NCBI GenBank assembly: GCA_012845835.1
Contig: JABAKD010000029.1
Location: forward strand, 13,469,892-13,533,891
DNA from: Undaria pinnatifida
Taxonomy: Eukaryota > Sar > Phaeophyceae > Laminariales > Alariaceae
DNA length: 64,000 bases
Direction: 5' to 3'
Part shown: positions 31,005 through 43,419 of the stretch, one piece after another
Position numbering within the stretch: position 1 is the first letter of the stretch
Layout: the number at the start of each line of letters is the position of its first letter
Made by a program: the position numbers and the translations under genes
The notes under the pieces: model-generated
Told to the model about the DNA's origin: nothing
Seen by the model: only the letters and a program-made list of their open reading frames with translations
The model's database searches: none

Positions 31005-31385
31005 CCGGTCGCCCCGGTGATCTATTATTAATTAGTAATAGTAGTGTTTACCCTCGAATGCTACGTGGCGTACTACTTACTACATATATGTACAGTTGGT
31101 TTATGGACGAGCTCGAATTCCATGTATGTGGGGGGTCGGACTCTTGAGCTTATTTGCAAAAATAAAAGTAAAAGTGATTCAACTACAGTAGTAGTACTGA
31201 GAGCGCCTAGTAACGTGTGAGTAGGCGCAATTCGATGCGACTCGACAAGGGAAGAAAGGGTTGATTTTTTTCTCGCGATAAAAATGAAGGCGACTACCGC
31301 ACGTAGTGGGGAGAGGGGAAGAGAGCCTGCTTGTTGGCCCCGGATCCGAGTTACGACTACAACAAGCTGGCTCACGTGAAAAAAA
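31005..31385 (+). mobile_element. SINE B, copy 2
   Basis: The head CCGGTCGCCCCGGTGATC is disrupted by a TTATTAATTAGTAATA insertion and a longer unrelated stretch before the B-box region. The body matches the other copies from GCGCAATTCGATGCG through CTCGCGATAAAAATGAAGG, GCCCCGGATCCGAG and a final A run. It is degenerate, so older than copy 1 or rearranged. Confidence 0.6.
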
Positions 31386-31496
31386 ACGAAGTTATTCTCC
31401 GGCGAATGTCCACGCCGTTTTTTCGATCCAGACGATTAAGTATTGCACACGTGTCACGTCTTCTATGTGTCGTTGCGAAGACCTCACCTACCTTTC

Positions 31497-32603
31497 GTGC
31501 AAGTTGCACTATCTGCAGTTTTGGTGGAAGTTCATGAAAGCTTCCATGGAAGCGTGGAACCTTCCACGCTTCCATGCTGTGGAAACTTTCTTGGACGCTT
31601 CCATGGAAGCTGCTTTTTCCGTGGAAGCTTTCGTGAAAGCTTCCATGGAAGTTACTTCCACGGAAGCTTCCTCCGTAAAAAAATCCGTGAAAGCTTCCGT
31701 GGAAGTTGCTAAAGAACAACTCTCACGGAAGCTTTCGAGGAAGCTTTCATGGAAGCATTCACGGAAGCTTTCACGGAAGTGATTTGCTTTCACGGAAGCT
31801 TTCACTGAAGTTTTCACGGAAGCTTTTGTGGAGGAAGCAATTGCTTTCACGGATGCTTTCACGGAAGAAGCTTCCACGGAAGTTTTCGTGGAAGTAATTT
31901 CTTTCACGAAAGTTTTCACGGAGGAATCCTCCGTGGACGTAAAGTGGAAATAAATTTACTTCTACAGAAGCTTTCGAAAGTTACTTCCGTGGAAGCTTTC
32001 GTGAAAGCAAATTACCTCCACGAAAGCTTCTGTAAAAGCAAATTACCTCCGCGAAAGGTTCCATGAGAGCTTTCGTGAAAGGTTCCATGAAAGCAACTTA
32101 CTTCCACGAAAGCTTCCGTAAACGCTCCCTTCCGTGAAAGCTTCCGTGAAAGCAAAGTACTTCCACGAAAGCTTCCGTGGAAGTAGCTTCATTGCAGTGA
32201 AAGCTTCCGTGAAAGAAAATTACTTCCACGCAAGCTTCTGTAAAGCCTCCACTACTTCCACGCGGAAAATACTAGTGGATGTTCCGTGGAGTCGTCCATG
32301 ACAGCTTCTCCCACGGATCCGTGGACAGAAGCAGCGTCCCGGGAATCTTCCGGGAAAGGGATGGAAGCTTCCACCGAAATAAATAGTAATGCATGTACTT
32401 GCCGGAAAGCTCCCATGGAAGCTACTGGCACGTCCATGTGCAAAACGTTGAAGGTATTATAATATCTCCCTCCGGCACTGGCACCGAGGGCACGGAAGCT
32501 CCAACGGGTCAACGGGAACCACAACTTGGGAACCTGTACCATTGTCAAGCTCCCGTGGAATCCGTGGAATCTCCCGCGCAAAATTGAAGTTGCATGCGCT
32601 TCC
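31497..32603. mobile_element. Palindromic array element FB-D, decayed
   Basis: The left end AAGTTGCACTATCTGCAG then TTTTGGTGGAAG matches the FB-B/FB-C left end. The right end CGCGCAAAATTGAAGTTGC matches their right end. The interior is GCTTTCACGGAA and GCTTCCGTGAAA units with inserts around 32250-32560. I could not find an 8-bp duplication or a telomere-like centre, so it is an older or truncated member. Confidence 0.6.
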
Positions 32604-34147
32604 ACCACCAAAATGAACGAGCAGGCGAGAGATCCCGCAAAACGTATACCAGGTATATATGCGTTGCTAAGTGCGGTTAAGTAACTACGTAAGCACTGAG
32701 AGTAAGATTTGATAAAGCTGGGAGGGTCCGACGTATTGCCATGTACACGCCTACGTACGTGAACTGGTCTAAAATTCACTTTTTTCATGATGTTCGCAAG
32801 GATTATTGTAAGCTGAGGTAAAGAGAGAAAACGTGGTCGACGCCGGCTAAAAGGACGTGTCACGATATTCACGCAGCCGTCCCATAGCTTTTACTGGCGG
32901 TAGTCGGCCCACGCCATGATGGGTGTATCGTTTGTTAAAATCGAGTGTAGGGGTGACCGTCCATAGGTTCGTCGTTGGTCGCGGCGAACCACAAAAAGGG
33001 GCGACCCCCGGTCCTCCCGGTCTTCGGTCCTCTGTCCGTGCTCTGTACTGTATAGGCCTTCAAATTCTATGGAGGCATCCTACGTGGGAGAGAACGTCAA
33101 AGTAAGTCAATTACACTCATCCTTCGCGAGAAGATACAACTTAACGAGCGAACCCTTCCTCACCAACATAAACCGGTCGGGGAGGCGGCGAGGTACGACG
33201 TCACCCCCTCCCACCGTGCACGTGTCCGTACGCCCCCCCCCCGACACCACAATACACCCACATAAAAAATAGCGCTGGTACAGGCGAGGCCTGCAGACAT
33301 CAACATCGGACTACGTCACCCAGTTCCCAACGAACAAGCAGCAGATTGCACGACTCAGTAGAGGCTACAGGTCGGACGCGTCGACGCCGTGATGCCAACG
33401 CCAGCGTCCACGACCTACCTCATAACAGCAACAGATAAGACCGCACTGCAACAGCCTAAGCAACATTTCAGATCCGGCAGCGGGGTAGGGGAACGAGGCA
33501 AACAACACAACACCTTCCCAACGTGTACCATCTTCGATATATATCTGCAACCGGCGACGAAGTCAATGCGTACGAATAACGGACGCCAGCCCAGAGAACG
33601 GGGTGAAGAGGCATCAAGGCCTTTAGCTCACCCGCAGCTTTCACCAGTATTTTCTGCCCACAAACACGCATAGCCACATACCCCGTATTACTATGTACCC
33701 CGAGACGCCCTTAATCGTTGTGGACGACTTCGTCATAAGGGAACTAACCACCGCCCCCCCCGCCCCAACCCACCTCCACCGCGACCCCAGGGTGTCGGCG
33801 CATGAACAATACAATAGCAGCACCCGGCCGTCATACCCGCTCTTTGACAACAAACAACAAGAAGAGGAAGGCACCTGTTCCAGAGAACGCCACGCGCTCG
33901 TGACGAGGACTTCCTCCCCCCCCCCCGCCCCCCGCCTGTCAATCCCCGCCCCTCGTGACGCTGGCTCGCCGCCCACCCCTCTCTCTCTATTCCTCTTCCG
34001 ACGTGCGCGCAGATAGTACCGAAAGGTCTACCTCCCACTAACCGAACCACAGGGTTCCCCACAACCCGTACAAATCTCACCGCATGACAAAACACGCCCA
34101 AACCCATGCACCCAGCACTGTCCATCGGCTCACCCGCGACAAACAGC
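32604..34147. other. No confirmed gene; one possible first exon
   Basis: At 33069-33101 an ATG starts eleven codons (MEASYVGENVK) that run straight into a consensus donor, AAAGTAAGT. A possible acceptor (ACATTTCAG) is at 33469. I could not join them into a recognisable protein. The rest is C-rich with short frames. Confidence 0.25.
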
Positions 34148-34475
34148 AGGAGGCATTTCTTCTTATTTTTTGTCTTCATCCCAATTATTTTCCTCGCATT
34201 ACTCTCGCACTCCCTCCCAGTTGTAACCCAGATCCGGGGTCACATAGCGGGCCCTCCTCCCCTCTCCCCACTACGATACATGCCTTCTATCGCGAGAACA
34301 TTTCGTCGACTCGCGTCGAATTGTACCTACCCGCGCTGCCAGGCGGTCTCAGCCGTTGATCCCTTTTTTTTTCATTTTTACGAACAAAGTCAAAATCTCA
34401 CCACGATGGGAATCGGACTCAAGGGCCAACGCTAGTAGTATTCGAGGGTAACCACTAGACCACCGGGGCGACCGG
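34148..34475 (-). mobile_element. SINE B, copy 3 (uninterrupted)
   Basis: On minus the head CCGGTCGCCCCGGTGGTC has an A-box-like TGGTCTAGTGGTTA and a B-box GAGTCCGATTCCC. An A-rich bridge and the SINE B body with CAATTCGACGCGAGTCG, GTGACCCCGGATCTGG and GAGGAAAATAATTGGG follow. It serves as the reference for the split copy at 24259-25830. SINE A and B share the first 13 bases of the head but differ in body. Confidence 0.75.
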
Positions 34476-36546
34476 CCCCGGGCAATGCGAACAAATATTA
34501 CTGCGCTTGGCGTGGAGGCCTCAACATCAACGAGGAACCTCTTCCGCCATTTTGCCACCGGAAGCTGCGGTGTTTCTTGGTCGCGGCCTCCACAGGGTCA
34601 GACTCCCCTTGCAAAAATCTTCGTCGTGGCATGCGTCCAAGTCTTCCAACAATTGAAGCCACCTGAACAACGGAAGCAAAGCGGGCAACGTGTGGACGAC
34701 GCAAGCACAGTTCGTGAGAAAGCGTCCGTCCCGCTTCTCATCGGGTTAAGACTTGGTTTGCGCATGCGCGAATCGGGGCAGCCCTTGCCCGCGCCCCCTC
34801 CCCCTTGTTACGAACAAATACCCACTCCCACGCCGAGCCGGGGCAAGGGATAGAATACTTTTTGAGCGCTATTGTTACTTCCACGTACACGGCTATGTGG
34901 TGTGTCTTGCGTTGCAAACGTTGCCCTGCCAGGATCGATTTTGGAGCGGTTTACGTGTTTCAAAAAAAAGTCGTACGTACGTACGTCTACCTGGTAACCT
35001 TTCACCAGGTCATTGACAACGAAGTTACCCTAACCTAGTTGCCGTTTACCGCCTAAATTAACAAGCAAGTTACCCCTATTTCCTGAAGGTGACCCTACCT
35101 CCCGCCCGATCACGCCGACGCGTACCATCTACGTTAACCAAGAACCAGAAAGAGAACATGTTGCTATTGTCAGCAGTGTTGTGGAGCGATGGAGGGGAAC
35201 CTCGGAGTCATATCTGGTCGCCGTGGGCATCGGGCACCCGGGCGCGATCGGCGGAATTCCGTGTTCCCGCTTTCCGTTTAGGGTTCTGGTCATTCCCTTC
35301 ATGTTTCCCTCCTTACGCGAACCTTTAAGCGAATACTAAGCCGTCCGCCAAGCGCTAAGCTTCCGTACGGTTTTTCCATTCGCCATGGCCTGCAGGCAAC
35401 GCCGCAATTTCTGTAGGGGTTCATCCTCGTCGTTGTCCACGTCATCATCGGGGGCATCGGTATACTCCGCGCCGAGAGGCGCTTCAGACAGGAGGACCAT
35501 GACACATGAGCGTGCTACACAGCAACGAGCCACAGTAAGTAAGCATACGCTTTCCACGGTGTATACCTGGTCATACCTGGTCATCGTTCGCCCTACGTGT
35601 GTGCGTCATTGGTAGTGTGCCCACATCTAATTTCATGGCACTGGCACCGGCGTGCTACATCATACTTTCTTCTGCCAAAATATACTGACAAGTCCTCTTC
35701 TGTGTTTAGGGAAACGCTAAACAACAGTGACGGAGGTACGATGGCGGGGGAGGCCTCGAGGAAGCCACGGTGGCCCGAGTGCTTTTGCGCGATTGAAACG
35801 ACCTACTCGCCCGAGCTTACTGCAAAACGATGTAAGGTGGTACGATGAAGGCCATGCTTGCAAATGAATTCCATCCCAACCACCACCCACCCACCCACCC
35901 ACCCCGACGTTCTGTAGCCTCACTTTCATACCTCGGGAAGAGGGTCACAGGCGCGCGTGTTCTTCGCCGGGCAAGGTTCATCTGCAACCCGCGATGAAGA
36001 AGTGTCCATGACGTGTACCACATTGCGGGGCAGAAATCAAGGTCAGGGATGCAACGGAGGCTACACGGCCTTAGGACGGCGAACACGCACAACAACAACA
36101 ACACCACCCACACACCCCACGCCTACCAACTTCTCCCCACGGCTTACGACGTTGTATATGTACAAACGACGTTTGGTGACCTCCACGCGCCGAAACAAAA
36201 TGACGAAGGCCTCGTGGCGGTGTCCTTGGGGAAAAAATGTCACTTGCATTCCTCCATTTGTTCGAGATTTTCTGCGCAGGCGCAGGGTCGACGTCATGTC
36301 ATCCGTACCTACCGTTTAACAGAAAAAATACATGATCCCAACTTCAGCGCCCAAGTAAACATTTACGTCCAGCCATGTAGCTAACGTCGCGTGCGATTCA
36401 AGTCACCAATTGACGATCGCACCATGCAAGCGTTCCACCCTCTTGAACCGATTAAGGGCACTACTGACGCGTCCTCTTCCGAGCCCTTGCCGTCGCTGAA
36501 ACACACGTCCTGGTCGCTTACCCACCCAACCGTGGTGCTGTAGTCG
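34476..36546. other. No recognisable gene; possible upstream part of the KDZ unit
   Basis: Contains TACGTACG simple sequence (34972-34985), a tandem TACCTGGTCA pair (35563-35582) and an acceptor-like TCTGTGTTTAG at 35700-35710. The KDZ fragment at 36547 must have had upstream coding sequence, but I could not assemble any. Confidence 0.35.
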
Positions 36547-36855
36547 TTGCCATCTCACGCGGAGTCACAGGCCGACGAAGCGCGACAACTCCGGCTGCTG
36601 TTTTCGACCCATTACACGCACGGGCACTTCATAGCGACTCCGAACTGCGACATCATCGCTGGGTTCGGTCCGTTGTGGGAACACGAAGGGATGGAGGTCG
36701 TGGCCGGTTGCTTGGACTCCATCTGGGAAGACCTCGCCAACCGGCCAGAATTGATCTTCTACGACAAGGGCTGTGCTCTACGGTGCTACCGCTTGCATCC
36801 TCCGGACAACTCCTGGCTGGGAACTCGTCACTTCGTTGACAAGTGACATGGTCCT
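36547..36855 (+). pseudogene. KDZ (Kyakuja-Dileera-Zisupton) transposase fragment
   Basis: The frame gives YTHGHFIATPNCDIIAGFGP, then a Glu/Gly-rich stretch, then ELIFYDKGCAL and HPPDNSWLGTRHFVDK, where a TGA is followed by a His codon. KDZ transposases typically carry a YD-x-x-C motif about 30 residues before a hydrophobic-VD(R/K)-x-H motif. Both are here in order, with the TGA where an aromatic residue is expected. The family is known from fungi, algae and fish. Only about 95 residues survive: the 5' part is not found and the 3' side is cut by a LINE. The tract spacing supports the call, though I cannot run a profile search. Confidence 0.6.
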
Positions 36856-38191
36856 ATCCCGATTTAGACAAGCCCTTCGTTGTCGGTAAATCTGGTCTTG
36901 CGTTAGCCTTCGTTACTCGTTTTGGCGTGCCACCGAGAATGCTCGCCGTCATCCGCGAATTCCACGACGGCATGCAAGCATGCGTGCGGTTGGATGATGA
37001 AGAGTGCTCGGATAAGTTCGACGTGGGGCAAGGTCTCAGGCAAGGATGTGTGCTCGCGCCACTGCTGTTCAATATGTTCTCCACGGCGATACTGCCTGCG
37101 GCCGAGAAACGCTTCCTCGCTTATGCAGCCATCACGGACAACATGGTGCAGCTCCAACGAAAGGAAAAAGGCGAGAAAAAGGGCACTTCACGCACAGGCA
37201 AAGTGGACGGGCGGAGGGGGGAGGAGGGGGGGGGGGGTGCAGAGATTGTGGGGTATGCTGTACGCGGACGATGTAGGCATCGTATCGCGATCATCAGAAG
37301 GGCTGGAGAGGATGATGACGGTGATCGCGACTGCGTGCTCGTCGTTCGGGCTCACGGTCTCCGAGGTAAAAACAGAAATCATGTGCCTGGAAACCAAAGG
37401 CGGGGGGGAAGGTGTCCTTCACAATCAATGCAGCCGGCCAGGTATACAAACAGACAATCGAGTTTGTGTACTTGGGCGGGGCTATCACCGCAGACAGAGA
37501 CCTTAGCATTGAAATAACGCGGCGTCTTCAGAGGATCTGGGCGTGCTTCCACCGGTACAAGATGGAAATCTATGATCGCCCGGGTGTGCGCTTATGGTTG
37601 AAGGTGCGGTTGCTGAAAGCAGAGGTGGTCGAGACACTGCTTTACGGTTGCATGATGTGGAGCCCGGACAAGCCTGGCTATGACAGGCTACGACGGGTTC
37701 ACCACTCCATGCTCCTCCGATGCCTCGGATGGTGGAAACGGAAGCGCGACGACCACACTCTATCATACGCCGACGTGCTTACCAAGACAGCTTCCGAGAG
37801 CATAGAGACGACAGTGCGTAAACGGAGGATAATTTTCGCGGGATTCGTAACACGTATTGGGGAGGAGCGCCTGCCACAGAGGGTGATGTTTGGGGAGCTT
37901 GTTGGGGGTGAGGGCTACTCAGGGGGGCAAGAGAAGGACTGGATGGCTCATCTGGAGGAGGATATGTCGGTCTTTGAAATGAAATTCGAAGGGTGGCGAA
38001 AGGCTTCTCAGAAGGCCGGCATATGGTTTCGACGAGTAGAGGAGGGAGCCGAGTTGTTCATGCGGAATTGGCATGAAAAGGAGAGACACAAAGCTGCAGA
38101 GCGACGCGCAAAGGCTGCGGCAGTGCCATCCACCGTCGGCATCTCTAAGAGGCCGGGGGGAGGGGCCAGGAGGGAAGGGGGGACGGGGTGA
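36856..38191 (+). pseudogene. LINE (non-LTR) reverse transcriptase, 5'-truncated, frameshifted
   Basis: In order: TRFGVPPRML, then GQGLRQGCVLAPLLFN (RT palm), LYADDVGIVSRSSEG with the catalytic YADD at about 37261-37272, SFGLTVSEVKTE, TIEFVYLGGAIT, LLKAEVVETLLYGC, RRIIFAGFVTRIGEERLP and FMRNWHEKE. This is the full C-terminal half of a LINE ORF2 of a lineage abundant in brown algae and oomycetes. The endonuclease part is missing. The frame changes twice, near the G runs at 37215-37237 and 37401-37410, so it is either dead or mis-called at homopolymers. It interrupts the KDZ fragment. Confidence 0.9.
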
Positions 38192-38233
38192 GGGGGAGGG
38201 GGGAAGGGGGGGGGGGGGAGAAGGGGGGGCGTC

Positions 38234-38435
38234 ATGCCCAAGAGACTGAAGTCTGGGTCTGGCCATCGTCTTGAAATTCGTGGGCCTTCCAATGGCGGTC
38301 ACAAAATAGCGCAAGACCGCCCTGACATCTTCGCCATGTTGCGTTCTCTCCCCAGTGCCATTGATGCACTTGATACCCTCTATGAGCCTAATGCCGTCTT
38401 TAGTCAGTTCCTAAGGTCTGCTAGTATGACAGTTC
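38234..38435 (+). other. Possible coding remnant, unrecognised
   Basis: An open stretch starts MPKRLKSGSGHRLEIRG and continues with DRPDIFAMLRSLPSAIDALD and FSQFLR before running into the polypyrimidine repeat at 38437. The composition looks protein-like. It could be 3' LINE sequence or the interrupted host locus. Confidence 0.25.
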
Positions 38436-38436
38436 T

Positions 38437-38945
38437 TCCCTCTTTTCCTTTCCTTGCTCCCTCTTCTTGTCTTGTCTCTCCTTGCTTTTCTTGCCTTTTC
38501 TCTTCTTTTCTTTCCTTTCTTCGTTTTTTCGCTTCCTTATCTTTTATTTCCTTTCCTTTATCTTCTTTTCTTTTCTTTGTTTCTTTTTTCCAGTTGACTT
38601 GCGTCTACCGTGCGTATGCGTAGTGATAGGTACTACGTGCAATATATTCGTGGTTGTATTTCTTGGGTGGCAAGCGGTATAGTCGGTTTTTCTAGGCGCG
38701 AGTAGTGAGACGTATCACCAGGATGAACCTGGCACATCGTAGACTGACTCCCAATTTCACTTTTATATATGTTTCTGGTGGAGGCATGAATTGCGTCAGC
38801 TGTGGTATGTGCGTGTACCGCGATTGCTTTGTTTATGTTCTTTCCCTGGGGTATTCCTCCTCTCCAGAGTTACTGGAGCTTGCCCTGTGACCACGGACTT
38901 GATTATGCGAGTTAATGTGAGAACAACAACAACAACAACAACAAC
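38437..38945 (+). repeat. Long dispersed repeat, copy 3 (polypyrimidine head plus block B)
   Basis: Same order as 26165-26660: T/C-rich head, TTGACTTGCGTCTACC, CTTGGGTGGCAAGCGG, GTAGACTGACTCCC, TACTGGAGCTTGCCCTGTG and GTGAGAACAACAAC. It ends in an ACA trinucleotide run (38924-38944). Confidence 0.7.
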
Positions 38946-41160
38946 TAGCGATACAAGGGTTGGGGATGGATTGGACATGCTCGACGTTCCATGCGTAGTG
39001 ACGACGAAGGTTTTCTTCCCATTGCCCAACACCCCCACATTACCCACGATTTCGGTTGGCTTCGGCGTGTGGTCAACTATCGAAGGGCTCGAAGTGGACA
39101 TATCTGTTGGCGTCCTCAACACGAGCATGCCACGGTCGGCGAGAAAAGGACGCCTACATCGGGCAAACTATACCCGAATTTGACGGCTGTCCAAAGGTAC
39201 ATACGAAACAGAGCCTAACTTTACGCCACGCGTGGGTCTCTTGCACCTTCGCGGAAAACACGCCGCAACTTGAGTCCCATTTCGGGGGTCATTCGCAGGC
39301 GGACTGCTCCGAGTTCTGCTCTCCCGAGGCGCGAGCCGAGGATGATCCGAAGTTGTGGGGCGTTGACGATGACGGCAACGAATGTTTCTTGTGGAATAGT
39401 TCGATGGCGGAGAGTAGCAGCTGGTGGATCCACGGTATGCCTTCTCCACGCATTGCCTAGTTCCCTTCTCCTGACAAAGCGGTCACTTCAGTCGTTGACG
39501 CTGCCAAGTCGACCCTGGGCGATACCGATGACGACATCGGCTCCGAATGTTCCGCAAAAGGCTGCTTGCGCACGTTTGCTCGAAGGCTAAAGCTTTGTTG
39601 GGAGTACAGCTGACTGAGTAACGGCCCCTTGTTCCTACTGTAGATTCGCGATTCTCAATTGGTACCTCGCCGACGGCGTTCATACACGACGTAAAATTAC
39701 ATAGACACACACCTCCACCGTTGCTGAGACAAAGACGCGACGTTAATACACGAACGACTTAACAGACGATCGCAAAATGTATGTCACGTTGACGACGACG
39801 TAATCTGCACCATGCTTGTTACACCCCTTTGTCAGGGTTCGGCCACATTGCCAAGCAGATGACTCGAGTGCTCTGGTGGAGCTCTTCCTCAACCAATGCG
39901 TTTTGAAGACAAACGAGTGACTCCAGGCTAGGACCTTGCTTGACAAAAGCCCAACCTTCGACGATAAAGCATCGGAGATGGAGGACTACTCCCTCCGTGT
40001 GTGCGGGGGGGGTGGGGGGCCAAGTAACATTGATCGTAAGCAGCTGGCGAGTGCTATGATCAAGGAACGACGCGCTCATGATTCCCAGGGGGCGGGGTAG
40101 AGAACGGTTGGGGAGGGGGGCGGGGGGCGGGGGAGGGCGGACCGGCGGACAGGGGTTGGACGTTACTCTATGGGGGCGGCGTGCGTGGCAGCGAATAAAT
40201 TGCTGCAATTGTGACGTAAATGGGTAGTATTCGATATCCGGTCTAGCCTCCGCTCGGCGGTATCCTACCCACGGACCCACCACTCACCGTCGACAAGTCG
40301 CGCGCCGGGGATGGTTTAGGAGTGGTACACGAGTCGCTGTAAAGGGGGGCTTGAGTGCTCAGAGCGCCCATACCTTCGCCGGTAATGTGTACAACCTGAG
40401 TTCGGGTATGTTTGCACAGCGCCCAGTGCCGTGTCAACACACCGAACGTTACTTTCCAGCGGAACCTGAGTCATCGACGGAGCGGGGACGTGGATCGCAT
40501 ATGACCCCTGATGTTCACCAATCATGTTCCAAACTTTCTAAAAAAAGTGAAAGTAACACCGTGGGCACATGTTGGGCCAAATCGGCCTGAGAAAAAACTT
40601 TCAGCGAAATTATACGAGTTGTTCGAGACGGCGATATTTCTCGTCGGACACCGATGGACGAAACGAACAACTGCGCCGTGGAATGTCAACGGGGCGCGCC
40701 GATGAGGCGCTCTGACCCACACTCTCGTCACAGTGTTCACAACACGGCCGTGACACGCAGCTGGCGCGAGCCAGGCGTCTGATAGAAACACATTTAGGCG
40801 CTACTGTGTAGAAAATAGACGGCAAAAATGTCCTTCTGCTTTGTTTTCACCACAGGAGCGGCACGGGGGTATCTTCCACCGACGCCTTCTTTGTTTGTAT
40901 TGGAAAAAAGACTTCGCAGCATCGCGTTTCCATTGCCATCGGTATTACGCTCTCGGTTTTGGTATGACGACGTCGGTGGCGGGCGGGGGGCGTGAGGTTG
41001 GGGGCATCCTATTCCGCCGAATTCGACGCTGAGGAACAAGGGGCTTTGTCCGCGCAGTGACCGCACTTACACACGGGTGGGGCCCCGGAGCTCAACATAA
41101 CCCACACGAGCACTTTGAACATGATTTAATAACTAAGTACTAATCCGATGCGGCTGGCCG
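38946..41160. other. No gene I can support
   Basis: Frames near 39056-39460 have a protein-like stretch (ECFLWNSSMAES) but no known motif; this may be decayed transposon coding sequence. A G-rich tract lies at 40090-40160. Confidence 0.3.
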
Positions 41161-41164
41161 GTAA

Positions 41165-41310
41165 GGCTTCCGTGCCTGCTGGCGGGCCTTTCATGGTTTT
41201 GTCGCCTGCTGGCGGGACTTTCATAGTTTTTTCGCCTGCTGGCGGGCCTTTCATATTTTCGCCGCTCGTCCATATGACTTCCGTGCCTGCAGGTGGGCTT
41301 TTCGTATAGC
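41165..41310 (-). repeat. 30-bp minisatellite, in frame on minus
   Basis: GCCTGCTGGCGGGCCTTTC plus ATGGTTTTGTC recurs at about 30-bp spacing three times, with two diverged edge copies. On minus it encodes ten-residue repeats KTMKGPPAGD or close variants inside a 115-codon open frame (41126-41473). It could be a repeat exon, but no flanking exon evidence was found. Confidence 0.55.
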
Positions 41311-43419
41311 ATTCAACGTCACAGCTGGCGTTTCGTGCAGTTTCGGTCACAGCTACTGTCCGTCTGTGCGACAGCTGACGATTTAGATAGAGGTGGACAA
41401 GGTGCATCTTGCATTTGTTTTTCGTGTATGCGTCAGACCTATCAACCTTCACATTTTCCATTACCACTCGCAAGTAACTCTGTAGACTATGCCTTGGACC
41501 TCTGAGACAGCCTGCAGAGAGCAGAGTTCAGCGTGCAGAAAAACACTACCAGGTACAATACACAGCTTGCAAAGATGAGTTTCGACGAAAACCTCGATCT
41601 CACAGCTGGAGTGTGTCTTCATTTTTATTATAATACCCCCGCTCTCTCGTGTGGCATCACCTGAAGGCCCCTGTGCAGAGCTCTGCCACTCATGGTCGGT
41701 CAGAATGTCTCTCTGGGTGTGCTGATGCCGGAATCCGGTTCGATTTGTGCTTGTTGGTTGACCTCGCTCGTTCCAGATGCATCGCAGCAGCCGGCAGCCT
41801 GTCAGTGCACTACTGACTGGTAGAATTGTTGCCTCGGGCAAAACCTACCCTCGACCGACCCTAACGGTTCTCGTCGGGGCGAAGCTCCTCCGAGGATGAA
41901 ATACGTACGATACGCCTGTGGCTCGCTCTGCTGCCCCAGTTGTTTCTGCCTGGCATGCTTGCGCTGTGCCTGTTACAACAGCTCTGCTGTTCTGTCATTG
42001 CCCGAAGTCGCACGGTTTCTGGTTCCGATGTGTTTTGTTTTGCTTTCCACAAGAAAAACGCTGCTAAACAAAAAGGCTGATGCTGCAGCTTGTCCAACAT
42101 ACTTAGTACGCAGGCCGCCGGAAAGTTGCCAGTACTCTGCTATACTAATTATGTGTTGTGCGCGGTCGGGGTTCGCGCCTCTCAAGTTATTGCGGCCGCG
42201 CGAAGGGTAGTCCCGCTCACACGATCGTCTGAATCGCACGATACAGCTGCAGTTTCGAGTGTACTAAAACAGCAATTCGCACATCCAAGTGTACCGGCAA
42301 ATTATTGCGCATGTGCGGCTACCCATCGGTCGGCGTATTTTCCAAAAGGTCTGGAAATTCATTCAACCGGGGTCGTACTCATTGCTGACGGTTTTCAATT
42401 ATGTGTTAAAAAATGCTTCAATCTTGACAAAAATGGTGAACGCCACGCAGAGGAGCTTCAAAATTTGAACAAAAATCCGACGGACATCACCGCCGTGTTT
42501 AGTTTTACTACCTCTACGTGTAGTCTACAGTATTAGTCTAGTTTTTAATCTCACACACCACCAGCAGTGCGCAGGATAATGCTGCTGCTGAAGACTGCTT
42601 GATGTGCGTGGGAATAGATGTTTTTTTTGCTGGTTACAGCACAACAGGTTAGAAGTGTAGTCTAGTAAATGGTGGACTGTTGTACGCGCATCGCATATGC
42701 TTAGCACAACAACAGCTTCACCCAAATGCTCATTATACGCCGGGGTACATGAACGTCGCAGATACCACTCTAGCTTCGGTGAACTTCTATGCGCACAACA
42801 GTATTAGACTAATAGTAGTACCCGGTAGATACAACAACATGTTACAGCAGCATCGACATGACTTATCTGGGCCGTCCCTACACTAAAAAAAAATGCAGAA
42901 TAGGTGCATACTTTACCGTTAGGATACGAGCGAACGCGTGGGGGTGCAAAATGCAAAATCAGCAGCCTCTTCTTGCGTCACCGTTCCTATGAAGAAGAAC
43001 CTTGTAGAGAGTACGTTTTTTGTTGCGATCAAATACGGTGCCTTCATTATCGCATACGGAGCCTTAGGCGTTACATTTATTCCCTTGCCCAGGTACCATC
43101 GCTGCGGGGACTACAAGCACGGCGTCGCCCTACCGCGCTTGGTCGGTTTAGGCTGCAGTACATGCAGTGCAACCACTTTGGAAGTTGCCGTGAAAGGACG
43201 TGCGCGTCGGGCCGTGGGTGCGTGTTTGGTACTTGATGCCGTGGAAGACATGCGCGTCGAGCCGTGAGTGCCTGTTTGGTACCAGGTACTTGGTAACAAA
43301 GGAGTGCGCTCGGGAAATTTCACGTACTTCCTCCATGGGCGTAGGCCAAGGATGGTGGATTGCGGAGCCTTTGCTTGAAGGACCTTGCTCCCTTAAGGAT
43401 GGCGATGGAGATGTGGTAC
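41311..43419. other. No gene; fragment of the composite repeat
   Basis: 41560-41630 (CAGCTTGCAAAGATGAG, TCACAGCTGGAGTGTG) equals the end of the composite repeats at 12.5 and 30.9 kb. 43190-43290 contains a 60-bp direct repeat of GTGCGCGTCGAGCCGTG words. Otherwise nothing. Confidence 0.35.

Noticed and set aside
31489-32612. An 8-bp target duplication for FB-D
   Set aside because: Candidate flanks TACCTTTC and CCACCAAA do not match; ends are too decayed.
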